From NCBI GenBank assembly GCA_003565035.1, contig PXDP01000162.1, positions 1 through 14,389 of the forward strand: a stretch of 14,389 nt of DNA. Reading direction: 5' to 3'. The notes under the pieces were generated by a model that saw only the letters and a list, made by a program, of their open reading frames with translations, had not been told where the DNA came from and searched no databases. Positions 1 to 6,321 of this stretch are shown here, piece after piece (within the stretch, counting starts at the first letter, position 1; every line of letters starts with the position of its first letter). This stretch comes from PVC group bacterium. GTDB lineage: Bacteria > Verrucomicrobiota > Kiritimatiellia > SS1-B-03-39 > UBA6053. Both the position numbers and the translations under genes were made by a program.

Positions 1-1
1 C

Positions 2-289
2 CGCAGCGTATCCACCCAGCTATCGACCGGGGTGCTGAACCGGGTGCTTCAGAAAGCCTTTATGAAGACCTCTCCGCACATGGTCAAAGGCCGCCGCCTG
101 AAAATGTACTACGCCACCCAGGTGGGAGTTCGCCCGATCCGTATCAAGATCTTTGTGAACAGCCCCTCCCTGCTTCCCGGCACCTATCAGAAATATCTTC
201 AGCGCTGCCTTCGCGAGGCCTTCGGCCTGGCCGGGGCCCCTCTGGTGCTGATTCTCAACCGGCGGCGGGCGCTGGAAGACAACGAATAA
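2..289 (+). CDS. der: GTPase Der (EngA), C-terminal fragment
   Basis: This is the 3' end of the gene for Der, the double-GTPase that acts in late 50S ribosomal subunit assembly. The true start lies upstream of the window. The open frame runs from base 2 (reading R-S-V-S-T...), and the GTG at 32 is an internal codon, not a start. What remains is the C-terminal KH-like domain. It shows the family's typical pattern: a V-S-T-x-x-L-N-R-V-L entry helix, then G-R-R-L-K-M-Y-Y-A-T-Q-V-G, then F-V-N and L-R-E-A-F-G, and a short basic/acidic tail. Both GTPase domains are outside the window. The gene converges with the membrane-protein gene ending at 305, leaving only 15 bases between the two stop codons, with no obvious terminator hairpin in that gap. 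Confidence 0.93.
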   Translation, partial: RSVSTQLSTGVLNRVLQKAFMKTSPHMVKGRRLKMYYATQVGVRPIRIKIFVNSPSLLPGTYQKYLQRCLREAFGLAGAPLVLILNRRRALEDNE

Positions 290-304
290 AAAGAGAAGCC
301 GATT

Positions 305-1636
305 TCATCCGTCTGACGATATGCGCCGGGTCAGCGACCAAATGATTTCCTCTTCAAACGCCGACAGAGAGGGATATGAAAATCCTTCCGGATTGAGTGA
401 ATCTCTCACGCCCCGGTTCATTTGACCTTCCGGCAGCCACTCTGACAGTTGCGCCAGAAACGTTTTGATGGCATCAGCATTCTCTTCGGCGCGGACCGCC
501 CGGCCATTCAGAATCGACGGGCGGGTGGGATCGCATTGCCAAATCAGACGGTGGGGCTCCCGCAAAAGAATCAGCTCGATTCGGAAAAAAGTCGCCGGAA
601 CCCATACATCTTTTTTAATGACACTGACCATCGCCTCAATTTCCGGAGTCGATCGATCAAAGTTCCGTACTTGCCTGCGTTTCAGTTTGTGCGATTCCTG
701 ATCCCGAATCCGGTCATGAATGCATCCTGCGGCGAGAAACGCACAGTCCCCGGTGGAAATGACCCATTCCCGGCCGAACATATCGGTTTCGATCATCTTC
801 CCTCCTTCAAAGCGAAGATTACGGGTCAGACGCCCCGAAGGCAGTTTAAAAAGATTCCGCTGAGAAACTCTCAGTGTTTCAATCCCCTGGTCCCGTAAAG
901 CCCGCTGAAATGCCCTGGATACATCCGTACTCAGGTCGGAAATCACAATGCCGAAGGCTTCACGGCTCATCCGGGCGCAATCCACGGTGCAGATTTCCGG
1001 CACCGCCCGGCTGGCAGCTTCCAGTGCGCCAAGGGGAAGTTTTTGATCCATTGATGTCTGTAACAGGGCATAGAGTGCTGTTTTAGATGAGGACCGTGAA
1101 ACGGTATCCTGTGGAACCGGACCTGAACGTATACCCGAAGCAGATGCGTCCCTTATCTCCATTTCGAAGTCATTCTTTCGTGACCGTTCTGCCCCTGATT
1201 CGGTCTGAGGAAAAGACGGTTTGAATAAAAATCGGCATCCAAAACAAAACATTGCTCCCACAAGTCCCCAAAACGAGATAAACATAAAGAAGAGACCGCC
1301 CATGGAAGGACTTTCAGATTTTAATCCAATCCGGATAAAGCCCAGAATCATCGAAACCGGTGTAAGTGCACCCAGCAGGGAACTTAACGTAAGAAAAACC
1401 CGGAAAACCGCACCGGCTCGGTAAACGCCGCGGGTCTTCCGGATCAAAGCACGGATCAACAGAAAGACCAGTCCCCCGAAAACCAGAGCAAAAAAAGCAT
1501 CCCATTTCCCAAAGGGGGATAAACCCGCTTCGGAATCAAGCAACATGACCGCATGCAGGCTGATAAAGATCCAAAAAATCAGCCCGCCTGCCAGCCAGGC
1601 GAGACCTCGGAGATAAAAAGGACTCCGTTTGTTCAT
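305..1636 (-). CDS. Four-TM membrane protein with unknown cytosolic domain
   Basis: I do not recognise this 443-residue protein. The N-terminal third has four hydrophobic stretches (about residues 12-32, 44-62, 78-103 and 112-137), each followed by basic residues. This suggests an inner-membrane anchor with both ends in the cytoplasm. A polar, serine-rich linker (about 140-185) leads to a soluble domain of about 250 residues. That domain contains E-I-C-T-V-D-C, an I-V-I-S-D-L-S-T-D-V segment, and a strand-rich middle around W-V-I-S-T-G-D-C-A-F. None of these matches a family I can name with confidence. The ATG at 1636 is preceded by an A+T-rich leader without a Shine-Dalgarno sequence. It lies 128 bases downstream of the two-lipoprotein pair on the same strand, with its own possible control region between. 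Base composition is more A+T rich than in the metal-transport operon. Confidence 0.75.
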   Translation of the reverse strand: MNKRSPFYLRGLAWLAGGLIFWIFISLHAVMLLDSEAGLSPFGKWDAFFALVFGGLVFLLIRALIRKTRGVYRAGAVFRVFLTLSSLLGALTPVSMILGFIRIGLKSESPSMGGLFFMFISFWGLVGAMFCFGCRFLFKPSFPQTESGAERSRKNDFEMEIRDASASGIRSGPVPQDTVSRSSSKTALYALLQTSMDQKLPLGALEAASRAVPEICTVDCARMSREAFGIVISDLSTDVSRAFQRALRDQGIETLRVSQRNLFKLPSGRLTRNLRFEGGKMIETDMFGREWVISTGDCAFLAAGCIHDRIRDQESHKLKRRQVRNFDRSTPEIEAMVSVIKKDVWVPATFFRIELILLREPHRLIWQCDPTRPSILNGRAVRAEENADAIKTFLAQLSEWLPEGQMNRGVRDSLNPEGFSYPSLSAFEEEIIWSLTRRISSDG

Positions 1637-1651
1637 TTGAAAATACTATCA

Positions 1652-1675
1652 TAGAATAAGATAATAGCTATTCTA
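1652..1675. promoter_or_regulatory. Inverted repeat upstream of membrane-protein gene
   Basis: Seven-base perfect arms TAGAATA (1652-1658) and TATTCTA (1669-1675) are separated by 10 bases, and the interior includes the perfect 10-base palindrome AATAGCTATT (1663-1672). The element sits 16-39 bases before the ATG at 1636 in an A+T-rich patch that could also supply a -10 box for the minus-strand gene. It could be an operator, or simply a chance palindrome in A+T-rich DNA. No regulator is identified. Confidence 0.3.
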
Positions 1676-1764
1676 AAATCCCCCGAGCGGCATCCCACTC
1701 CCCGACGTGTCCCTGTACATCGGCATCCGTTCTGGAAAAACGACATCAGCTACGATTCAAGGCT

Positions 1765-2643
1765 TTAAAACAACTGTAGATTATTAATTGCATATATATA
1801 AAGGGGAATCTGAACCGGCGCGGTAACGACATCGAGAGCAACCGTTACTGGCACGAACACCCGGAAAAGAACGATCCACGGTTTTTGATACCATGCGTGA
1901 TCAAACTCCGGATCGGGCTTATGGAAAGCCAAACTGTAATTATGCCCATGGATTGGGTCAGCCGACACAAGGGCAAACGCCATAGGTGGTGAGTGGCTGA
2001 ACCCCTGATAAACGGCCATCCGGTGCTCCACCGGCGGATCCAGCGTCTGCAAATTGTGCCAGGCACAGCTTTCAATCACCGGGTGTTCAAAGTGGATTAC
2101 CGGTACAGGCTGCCAATCCTCATCGAAAGAAACAATCTCCTCCGGACCTCCGGCCTTCAACGTTCCTCGGGCAATTCGCAAGGGAAAGGACTGGGGACCC
2201 GGACGGCCATAGAGTCCATAGTGCCGCGGAAGCGCATACCGTATGCGCAGGGGGGTCAGATCCTCAGCCTGCCGGTTGTCCGGCGAAAACAGCACCGGGT
2301 ACAGTTCCGAATCCAGAGATTCAAGTTGTACGATTTCACCCTGTTTGACCGCTTCCGCAAGCTGCCCGAATGGCAGAATCACATGATGGAGTTCTTCCGA
2401 CCTCTTTTTGGGAGCTTGTGCATTTATTTTCAAAAGAACCTGTTGTTTAGGGCCTTCATAGGCCTCCTGAATTTTACCGATTTTCCATTCCTGCCGTGTC
2501 ACCCGATTGTGACGGTATTCGGTAGCACTTAAAAGTGCTCTCGTGGCGCATCCGTTTAGCAGAAGTATTCCCAGAGTCGGAACAAGTACCCGTAGCAGAA
2601 CGGGCAAGAATTTATATAATACAAAACGCCGCTTCGGGATCAT
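1765..2643 (-). CDS. Putative lipoprotein of unknown function
   Basis: This 292-residue protein is exported and probably lipid-anchored. A basic N-terminus (M-I-P-K-R-R) is followed by a long hydrophobic core and the lipobox L-L-N-G-C, with the acylated cysteine at residue 32. The body is mixed alpha/beta with no enzyme motif that I recognise. The last 40 residues hold a hydrophobic stretch (W-I-V-L-F-R-V-F-V-P-V-T-V-A-L-D-V-V-T-A-P-V-Q) ending in an N-L-Q-L-F tail. The D-V-V-T-x-P-x-Q pattern is reminiscent of the C-terminus of small YceK-like lipoproteins, but the rest is much longer and does not match. Its ATG overlaps the stop of the upstream repeat lipoprotein by four bases (ATGA, 2640-2643), so the two are almost certainly translated together and may work as a pair in the envelope. 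Confidence 0.75.
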   Translation of the reverse strand: MIPKRRFVLYKFLPVLLRVLVPTLGILLLNGCATRALLSATEYRHNRVTRQEWKIGKIQEAYEGPKQQVLLKINAQAPKKRSEELHHVILPFGQLAEAVKQGEIVQLESLDSELYPVLFSPDNRQAEDLTPLRIRYALPRHYGLYGRPGPQSFPLRIARGTLKAGGPEEIVSFDEDWQPVPVIHFEHPVIESCAWHNLQTLDPPVEHRMAVYQGFSHSPPMAFALVSADPIHGHNYSLAFHKPDPEFDHAWYQKPWIVLFRVFVPVTVALDVVTAPVQIPLYIYAINNLQLF

Positions 2644-3431
2644 CTAATTGACTCATGGTTCTTTTTTAACGGAGAAGATTCTAAATACCGAATCCGGTCC
2701 TCCGCCGCGATCCGCACCATAATGTGAGAATCTTTCCGTGCAATCTCCGCCAGAAGGACCGGGTCGGTCATGCGTTCGACTGCCACGGTCCGCACGGCGG
2801 AATGGATATCATCCTGGGCAATGGATTCAATGACACCCGCATCCTCAATCTTCCGCAAGGCGGCAATCCGTTCCTGACTGTGAAGACTTCCGGTCGCGAG
2901 ATGTCGAAGATGAACAGGGTCCTCCAGTCGTTCAATCGCAATCTCCCGGATATACTCAACGTTTTCTTCAAAAGCGATCCGTGCCAACACATCCTGATCC
3001 GACAATTTCCTGACCGCCGTGCTCCGCACAATCCAGCTCGGGTCCTCCAATGCAAATGCGTGGATCCTGCTTGGATCCTCAATTCTGCCCACAGCGGCGG
3101 CACGCGCATATACACAGCGGGCACGGCGGGCTGTGCGCTCGATCAGATCCGGATTCTCCAGTCGCTCAACCGCAAGCACAGCGGGGATATGTTGTGCATA
3201 ACCAGCACAATCCGACTTAATGGCCACGCGGACCAGATACTTTTCTTCATTCATTTTTCGGACAGCATCCACACGAACCCTCGGATTTTTGTCTCGAATG
3301 GCAATCTGCGCAAGCCAGGACTCATTCTCAATTCCGCTAACCGTGAGTACATTACTGGCGCAGCCTGAGAATAAAAACGCCAGAACCCCCAACAACCATC
3401 GATTGTGCCGAATTGTGCCGCGCAGGTGCAT
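2640..3431 (-). CDS. LRV/HEAT-like repeat lipoprotein
   Basis: This 263-residue protein has a signal peptide with the lipobox L-F-S-G-C (cysteine at residue 24). Nearly all the rest is tandem helical repeats. I count eight units beginning at about residues 40, 66, 97, 123, 149, 175, 201 and 227. The spacing is almost exactly 26 residues except for unit two, which carries a five-residue insertion (S-D-C-A-G-Y-A region). The unit pattern is L-x-x-I-A-x-x-D-x-x-x-x-V-R-x-x-A-V-x-R-L-x-D-P-x-x, which fits leucine-rich-variant (LRV) or HEAT-like solenoids. Such solenoids normally serve as protein-binding scaffolds, so a role as a periplasmic docking partner for the translationally coupled lipoprotein downstream (ATGA overlap) is an inference. 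Translation starts at the ATG at 3431; no convincing Shine-Dalgarno sequence is present. Confidence 0.8.
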   Translation of the reverse strand: MHLRGTIRHNRWLLGVLAFLFSGCASNVLTVSGIENESWLAQIAIRDKNPRVRVDAVRKMNEEKYLVRVAIKSDCAGYAQHIPAVLAVERLENPDLIERTARRARCVYARAAAVGRIEDPSRIHAFALEDPSWIVRSTAVRKLSDQDVLARIAFEENVEYIREIAIERLEDPVHLRHLATGSLHSQERIAALRKIEDAGVIESIAQDDIHSAVRTVAVERMTDPVLLAEIARKDSHIMVRIAAEDRIRYLESSPLKKNHESIR

Positions 3432-3473
3432 TATGTCTTTTCGACTGAAAAAACCTACATTCAGTCAGTCGGC

Positions 3474-3977
3474 TCACCAAGAGTAGGAAAGCCCTATACG
3501 GAAGCCCATTCCCACGGAATCCACCTCGGCATTATCCAAAAAGGTGTCATCGCTGCTCACCCCGGCATGAAATTCACCGTTCAGACTGATGTTGTTTGTG
3601 ATAAAATAGCGGAGGCCCAGCAAAAAGGTCAGCTCAATTCCAGTGTTATCCTCTCCGCCACGTTCAATCCGGCCATAACCCAGACCGGCTCCCACGTAGG
3701 GGATGAGGTACGTCGGTGTGTCAAAGCTGCGGGTAAACAGGGCCCCCAGGGCGGTTCGGGTGTAGAAGCTGGAATCCTCGAAGTTAACATAAAAACCCAT
3801 TTGCACGAGGTGATCGATATACCGGCCATAGCGGAAAGAGAACTCGGTCCGCCCTGCATCAAACGAGCCGGCCGTGCTGATCTCCGAATTTCCCGAATAA
3901 ATCGGCAGATGTTGAGCGTTTGCGATTGAAAAGGAGGCAATAGTCAGCAGGAGACACAGGTTCAGACGAACGTTCAT
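3474..3977 (-). CDS. Small outer-membrane beta-barrel protein
   Basis: This is a porin-like/OmpA-like eight-strand barrel candidate of about 167 residues. I chose the ATG at 3977 because it gives a textbook signal peptide (M-N-V-R-L-N-L-C-L-L-L...) with cleavage after A-N-A. An in-frame ATG at 4010, only 2 bases after the stop of the DUF3127 gene, would add 11 residues. Neither start has a Shine-Dalgarno sequence. The mature part shows alternating polar/aromatic strands, the Y-V-G-A-G-L-G-Y-G segment common to small barrel proteins, a further strand around F-L-L-G-L-R-Y-F-I-T-N-N-I-S-L-N-G-E, and a C-terminal strand ending in Tyr-Ser-Trp, the terminal aromatic signal for BAM-dependent insertion. 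Its substrate or partner cannot be told. It is probably co-transcribed with the DUF3127 gene just upstream. Confidence 0.82.
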   Translation of the reverse strand: MNVRLNLCLLLTIASFSIANAQHLPIYSGNSEISTAGSFDAGRTEFSFRYGRYIDHLVQMGFYVNFEDSSFYTRTALGALFTRSFDTPTYLIPYVGAGLGYGRIERGGEDNTGIELTFLLGLRYFITNNISLNGEFHAGVSSDDTFLDNAEVDSVGMGFRIGLSYSW

Positions 3978-4012
3978 AAGGTTATCTCGGAGGAATGTTG
4001 GGAAAAACATAC

Positions 4013-4372
4013 TTAAAAGGGAAAATCGCTTTCGTCACTGCTGTCGGGCAGATCGGTATCCATGGGGGGGATATCTTCACTCGCCGGAGCGGGCGCGGCG
4101 GCGGACTGACCGTCGGTTTGAATCCGCCAGGCATTGAGATTCACAAAATGCTTGCCGTTATATTCCCGGCCCCGGATATCAAAATGAACGGTCACTTCCT
4201 GGCCGACCTTCAACGAATCGAGCATGGACGTTTTGTCTTTGACCGTCTCAAAGACCACATCCTGGGGATACTGTTCGGGGGTGGTGACCACAAATTCCCG
4301 TTTGGAGAACCCGCTGGGAAAGGTCATTACGTCGTTCACCTGTTTGACGGTGCCGGTCATTTCATAGCTCAT
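4013..4372 (-). CDS. DUF3127 OB-fold protein with SSB-like acidic tail
   Basis: This 119-residue protein matches the DUF3127 family as I remember it. Features are the N-terminal M-T-G-T-V-K-Q-V strand, F-S-K-R-E-F-V-V-T-T-P-E-Q-Y-P followed by V-V-F-E (residues 22-42), and V-G-Q-E-V-T-V-H-F-D-I-R-G-R-E-Y-N-G-K-H-F-V-N-L (56-79) closing with A-W-R-I. This is the strand pattern of a small OB fold. A low-complexity Ala/Pro linker (91-98) leads to an acidic tail ending D-E-S-D-F-P-F. That tail closely resembles the SSB C-terminal tip (D-D-D-I-P-F) that docks partner proteins in DNA repair and replication. Function is not established; single-strand nucleic-acid or SSB-partner binding is inferred. 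An AAGGA Shine-Dalgarno sequence lies about 9 bases before the ATG, one of the better ribosome sites in the window. Confidence 0.85.
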   Translation of the reverse strand: MSYEMTGTVKQVNDVMTFPSGFSKREFVVTTPEQYPQDVVFETVKDKTSMLDSLKVGQEVTVHFDIRGREYNGKHFVNLNAWRIQTDGQSAAAPAPASEDIPPMDTDLPDSSDESDFPF

Positions 4373-4416
4373 AGTTTTATATCCTTGTTAAGATGAATCC
4401 TTCTTTGGGTGTGTCA

Positions 4417-4444
4417 GGTTTCCGCCTGCGTGCAAGCGGAAACC
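4417..4444 (-). terminator. Hairpin after the CorC-pair operon
   Basis: A perfect 9-bp G+C-containing inverted repeat, GGTTTCCGC (4417-4425) and GCGGAAACC (4436-4444), encloses a 10-base loop. It lies just past the stop of the minus-strand gene ending at 4454 and before the separate DUF3127 gene. It lacks a T-run on the 3' side in the minus-strand direction, so it may be a weak or factor-assisted terminator, or an mRNA-stabilising stem. The position argues for a transcript boundary. Confidence 0.5.
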
Positions 4445-4453
4445 GAAGAAAAA

Positions 4454-5332
4454 TCAGGGTGCAAGAAAAAAGGTGACCGTGGCGTTCCACCGGTAGGCGA
4501 ACGTGTTATTCACCGCCTCGGAACTCAGCACGCGGATCCCCCCCCGGCTGTCCGCGGTCCCGACCACATCCACCTGGTCTGTCCGGGGCGCATTCCGGGC
4601 CACGGCGGATAAAACGGTTCTGGCGTTGTAGACGACCTCGTAAATCTCTTCCCCACCGTCAAGCGGATCAAATTCAATCCGGATGCGGACCCGATTGATC
4701 CGGCGGCCCTGAAGTTCATCCGCCACATCCACGGATCGTTCCCGGGGCGCGGCGCCGGAAGCGCCGCTGAAGGAATCGCTGAGCGTGCGCACAATAATTT
4801 GATCCGCCGGATCCACGCCGGGCGGCAGGTCCTCCCCGCCGCCGCCTCCTCCGCTGCTGCCGCTGTCCGACAAGACAATTGCGGCCCCCACACCGCCGGC
4901 CACCCCAAGCCCCACCAGGGCGGGGCGCACCCAGTTCCGGTCAGTGCCCCCCTCCTCCACCGTGCCGATCACCCGCACCGTCATCCAGTCCGTCTCGGCC
5001 CAGTCCCCGTCCACCGTGTGTGCCTCAATATAATAACGGAAAGAAGAAGCCCCCGAAAACAGGGAAGGATTGATGGCGGCAGAAAAAATACCGCCACCAC
5101 TGGGCTCCATGGGCACGACAACCGGCGCGACACCGCCGCTTTGCGCCAAATGCAGGGTCACCCGCTCCAGCGGCGCGGAGGCGCTCACCCGGGCAATCAG
5201 ACGCAATCGCTGTCCGGCGGCAACCGACGGAGGAGGATCATGCGCAATTACCGGGCGCTGCCCCGGGGCGGCGCTCAGAATGAGCACGGGAAAAAGCAAT
5301 AGAAGTCGACGGATAAACGTTTGCATATTCAT
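4454..5332 (-). CDS. Secreted or membrane-anchored protein, unknown function
   Basis: This 292-residue protein has an N-terminal signal peptide (M-N-M-Q-T-F-I-R-R-L-L-L-L-F-P-V-L-I-L-S-A-A-P). An Ig-like beta domain follows (about 30-125, with R-L-I-A-R-V, R-V-T-L-H-L and F-R-Y-Y-I-E-A strands typical of bacterial Ig-like or carbohydrate-binding-like folds). Next come a hydrophobic stretch (about 136-157, V-R-P-A-L-V-G-L-G-V-A-G-G-V-G-A-A-I-V-L), a Gly/Ser linker with six consecutive glycines, and a beta-rich C-terminal domain (170-292). I do not recognise the family. The hydrophobic stretch may anchor the C-terminal domain. The ATG at 5332 overlaps the CorC-like gene stop as ATGA; a second in-frame ATG at 5326 has a GAGAG stretch at better spacing and could be used instead. 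It is the last gene of the CorC-pair operon. Confidence 0.72.
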   Translation of the reverse strand: MNMQTFIRRLLLLFPVLILSAAPGQRPVIAHDPPPSVAAGQRLRLIARVSASAPLERVTLHLAQSGGVAPVVVPMEPSGGGIFSAAINPSLFSGASSFRYYIEAHTVDGDWAETDWMTVRVIGTVEEGGTDRNWVRPALVGLGVAGGVGAAIVLSDSGSSGGGGGGEDLPPGVDPADQIIVRTLSDSFSGASGAAPRERSVDVADELQGRRINRVRIRIEFDPLDGGEEIYEVVYNARTVLSAVARNAPRTDQVDVVGTADSRGGIRVLSSEAVNNTFAYRWNATVTFFLAP

Positions 5333-6321
5333 CTCTCATACAGCGGTCCGACAATTTCTTCAAGCACCACTTCGGTGGTAACAAATCCGATGACCCGGTC
5401 ATGATCGTCACGCACCAGCAGCATCGGCTGACGGCTCAGGCGCAGACGGGGCAGCAGATCATCCCCCGGCGTGTCGTCCGCCACGTACTGGGGCGGGCGC
5501 AGGAGCTGCGGAACCTGAACATCCGGCTCATCGAGATGCGCATACAGATCACTCAGTTTCAGAATACCCGTAAACCGTTTTTCGGCAGTGGAAAAAACCG
5601 GAAAACTCTGGGCCGGTGTTTTTGCCGCCAGCGCAAGGATGTCTTCCACCGCCATTTCGGGACGGATCACAATCATTTTTTCGCGCGGCAGCATCACATC
5701 CTTTGCAGTTTTTTCGGAAAGCTGAAAGACTCCCTCCACCATCCGGCGGCGCGGCTCGCTCAACTCCGGCGTGGCACCGCTCTCTTTGCTCAGCAAAAAT
5801 TGAATATCCTTGCGGGTGATCCGGTTTTTCTTTTGCTCGGAGGCCGCATCCCCCCGGCTCGGCACTAACAGCTTGGAAATGCCGATCACCGGCACACTGA
5901 TTCCCCGGAAGAGCCAGGCCGAGAAGCGCAACACATCGATATACCGGCCACTCCGGTCCAGGGGATGGCTTTGAAACCATGCTTTGGGCAGGTATTCCCC
6001 GAAGACCAGAATCAGGATCAGCAAACTGGTACTTGCCAGCAGATTTCCCAGGCGGGGATTGCCCACCCAGGAGACAATCAAATGCGTGCCAAGCACCGTC
6101 AGCGCGGTGTTGCAAAGGTTGGTCCCCACCAGTGTCGTGGCCAGCATGTCGTCCGGATTATCCATAAAGCGCTTCACTAAAAGCGCCCGGCGGTTTTTGC
6201 GTTTCACCAAATGACGCAGGCGCACCCGGTTCACCGAAACAATGCCCGTCTCCATTCCGGAATAAAATCCGGACCCCACCAGCAGCAGCAAGACCAGAAT
6301 CAGTTGGGTTAGCGGACTCAT
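5329..6321 (-). CDS. CNNM/CorC-type DUF21-CBS membrane protein (short form)
   Basis: This 330-residue inner-membrane protein is of the hemolysin-C/CorC/CNNM family, linked in other organisms to Mg2+ (and Co2+) efflux or homeostasis. The DUF21 transmembrane domain occupies about residues 1-150. It carries the family signatures G-F-Y-S-G-M-E-T-G-I-V-S-V-N (18-31), L-V-G-T-N-L-C-N-T-A-L-T (64-75) and F-G-E-Y-L-P-K (107-113). A CBS pair follows (about 205-262 and 268-325), with the characteristic D-V-M-x-P-R-E at the entrance. The protein stops right after the second CBS motif and lacks the C-terminal CorC_HlyC domain that its neighbour has. It also has S-G-M-E-T-G where the neighbour has S-S-A-E-T-A. 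Start and stop overlap both neighbours as ATGA, so it is made together with the long paralogue and probably forms a heteromer with it (inference). Confidence 0.9.
   Translation of the reverse strand: MSPLTQLILVLLLLVGSGFYSGMETGIVSVNRVRLRHLVKRKNRRALLVKRFMDNPDDMLATTLVGTNLCNTALTVLGTHLIVSWVGNPRLGNLLASTSLLILILVFGEYLPKAWFQSHPLDRSGRYIDVLRFSAWLFRGISVPVIGISKLLVPSRGDAASEQKKNRITRKDIQFLLSKESGATPELSEPRRRMVEGVFQLSEKTAKDVMLPREKMIVIRPEMAVEDILALAAKTPAQSFPVFSTAEKRFTGILKLSDLYAHLDEPDVQVPQLLRPPQYVADDTPGDDLLPRLRLSRQPMLLVRDDHDRVIGFVTTEVVLEEIVGPLYER

Noticed and set aside
3442..3471. Inverted repeat CGACTGA/TCAGTCG between the barrel gene and the repeat-lipoprotein gene
   Set aside because: The loop is long, alternative pairings compete, and the T-run falls in the loop rather than after the stem. 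The evidence is too weak to call a terminator.
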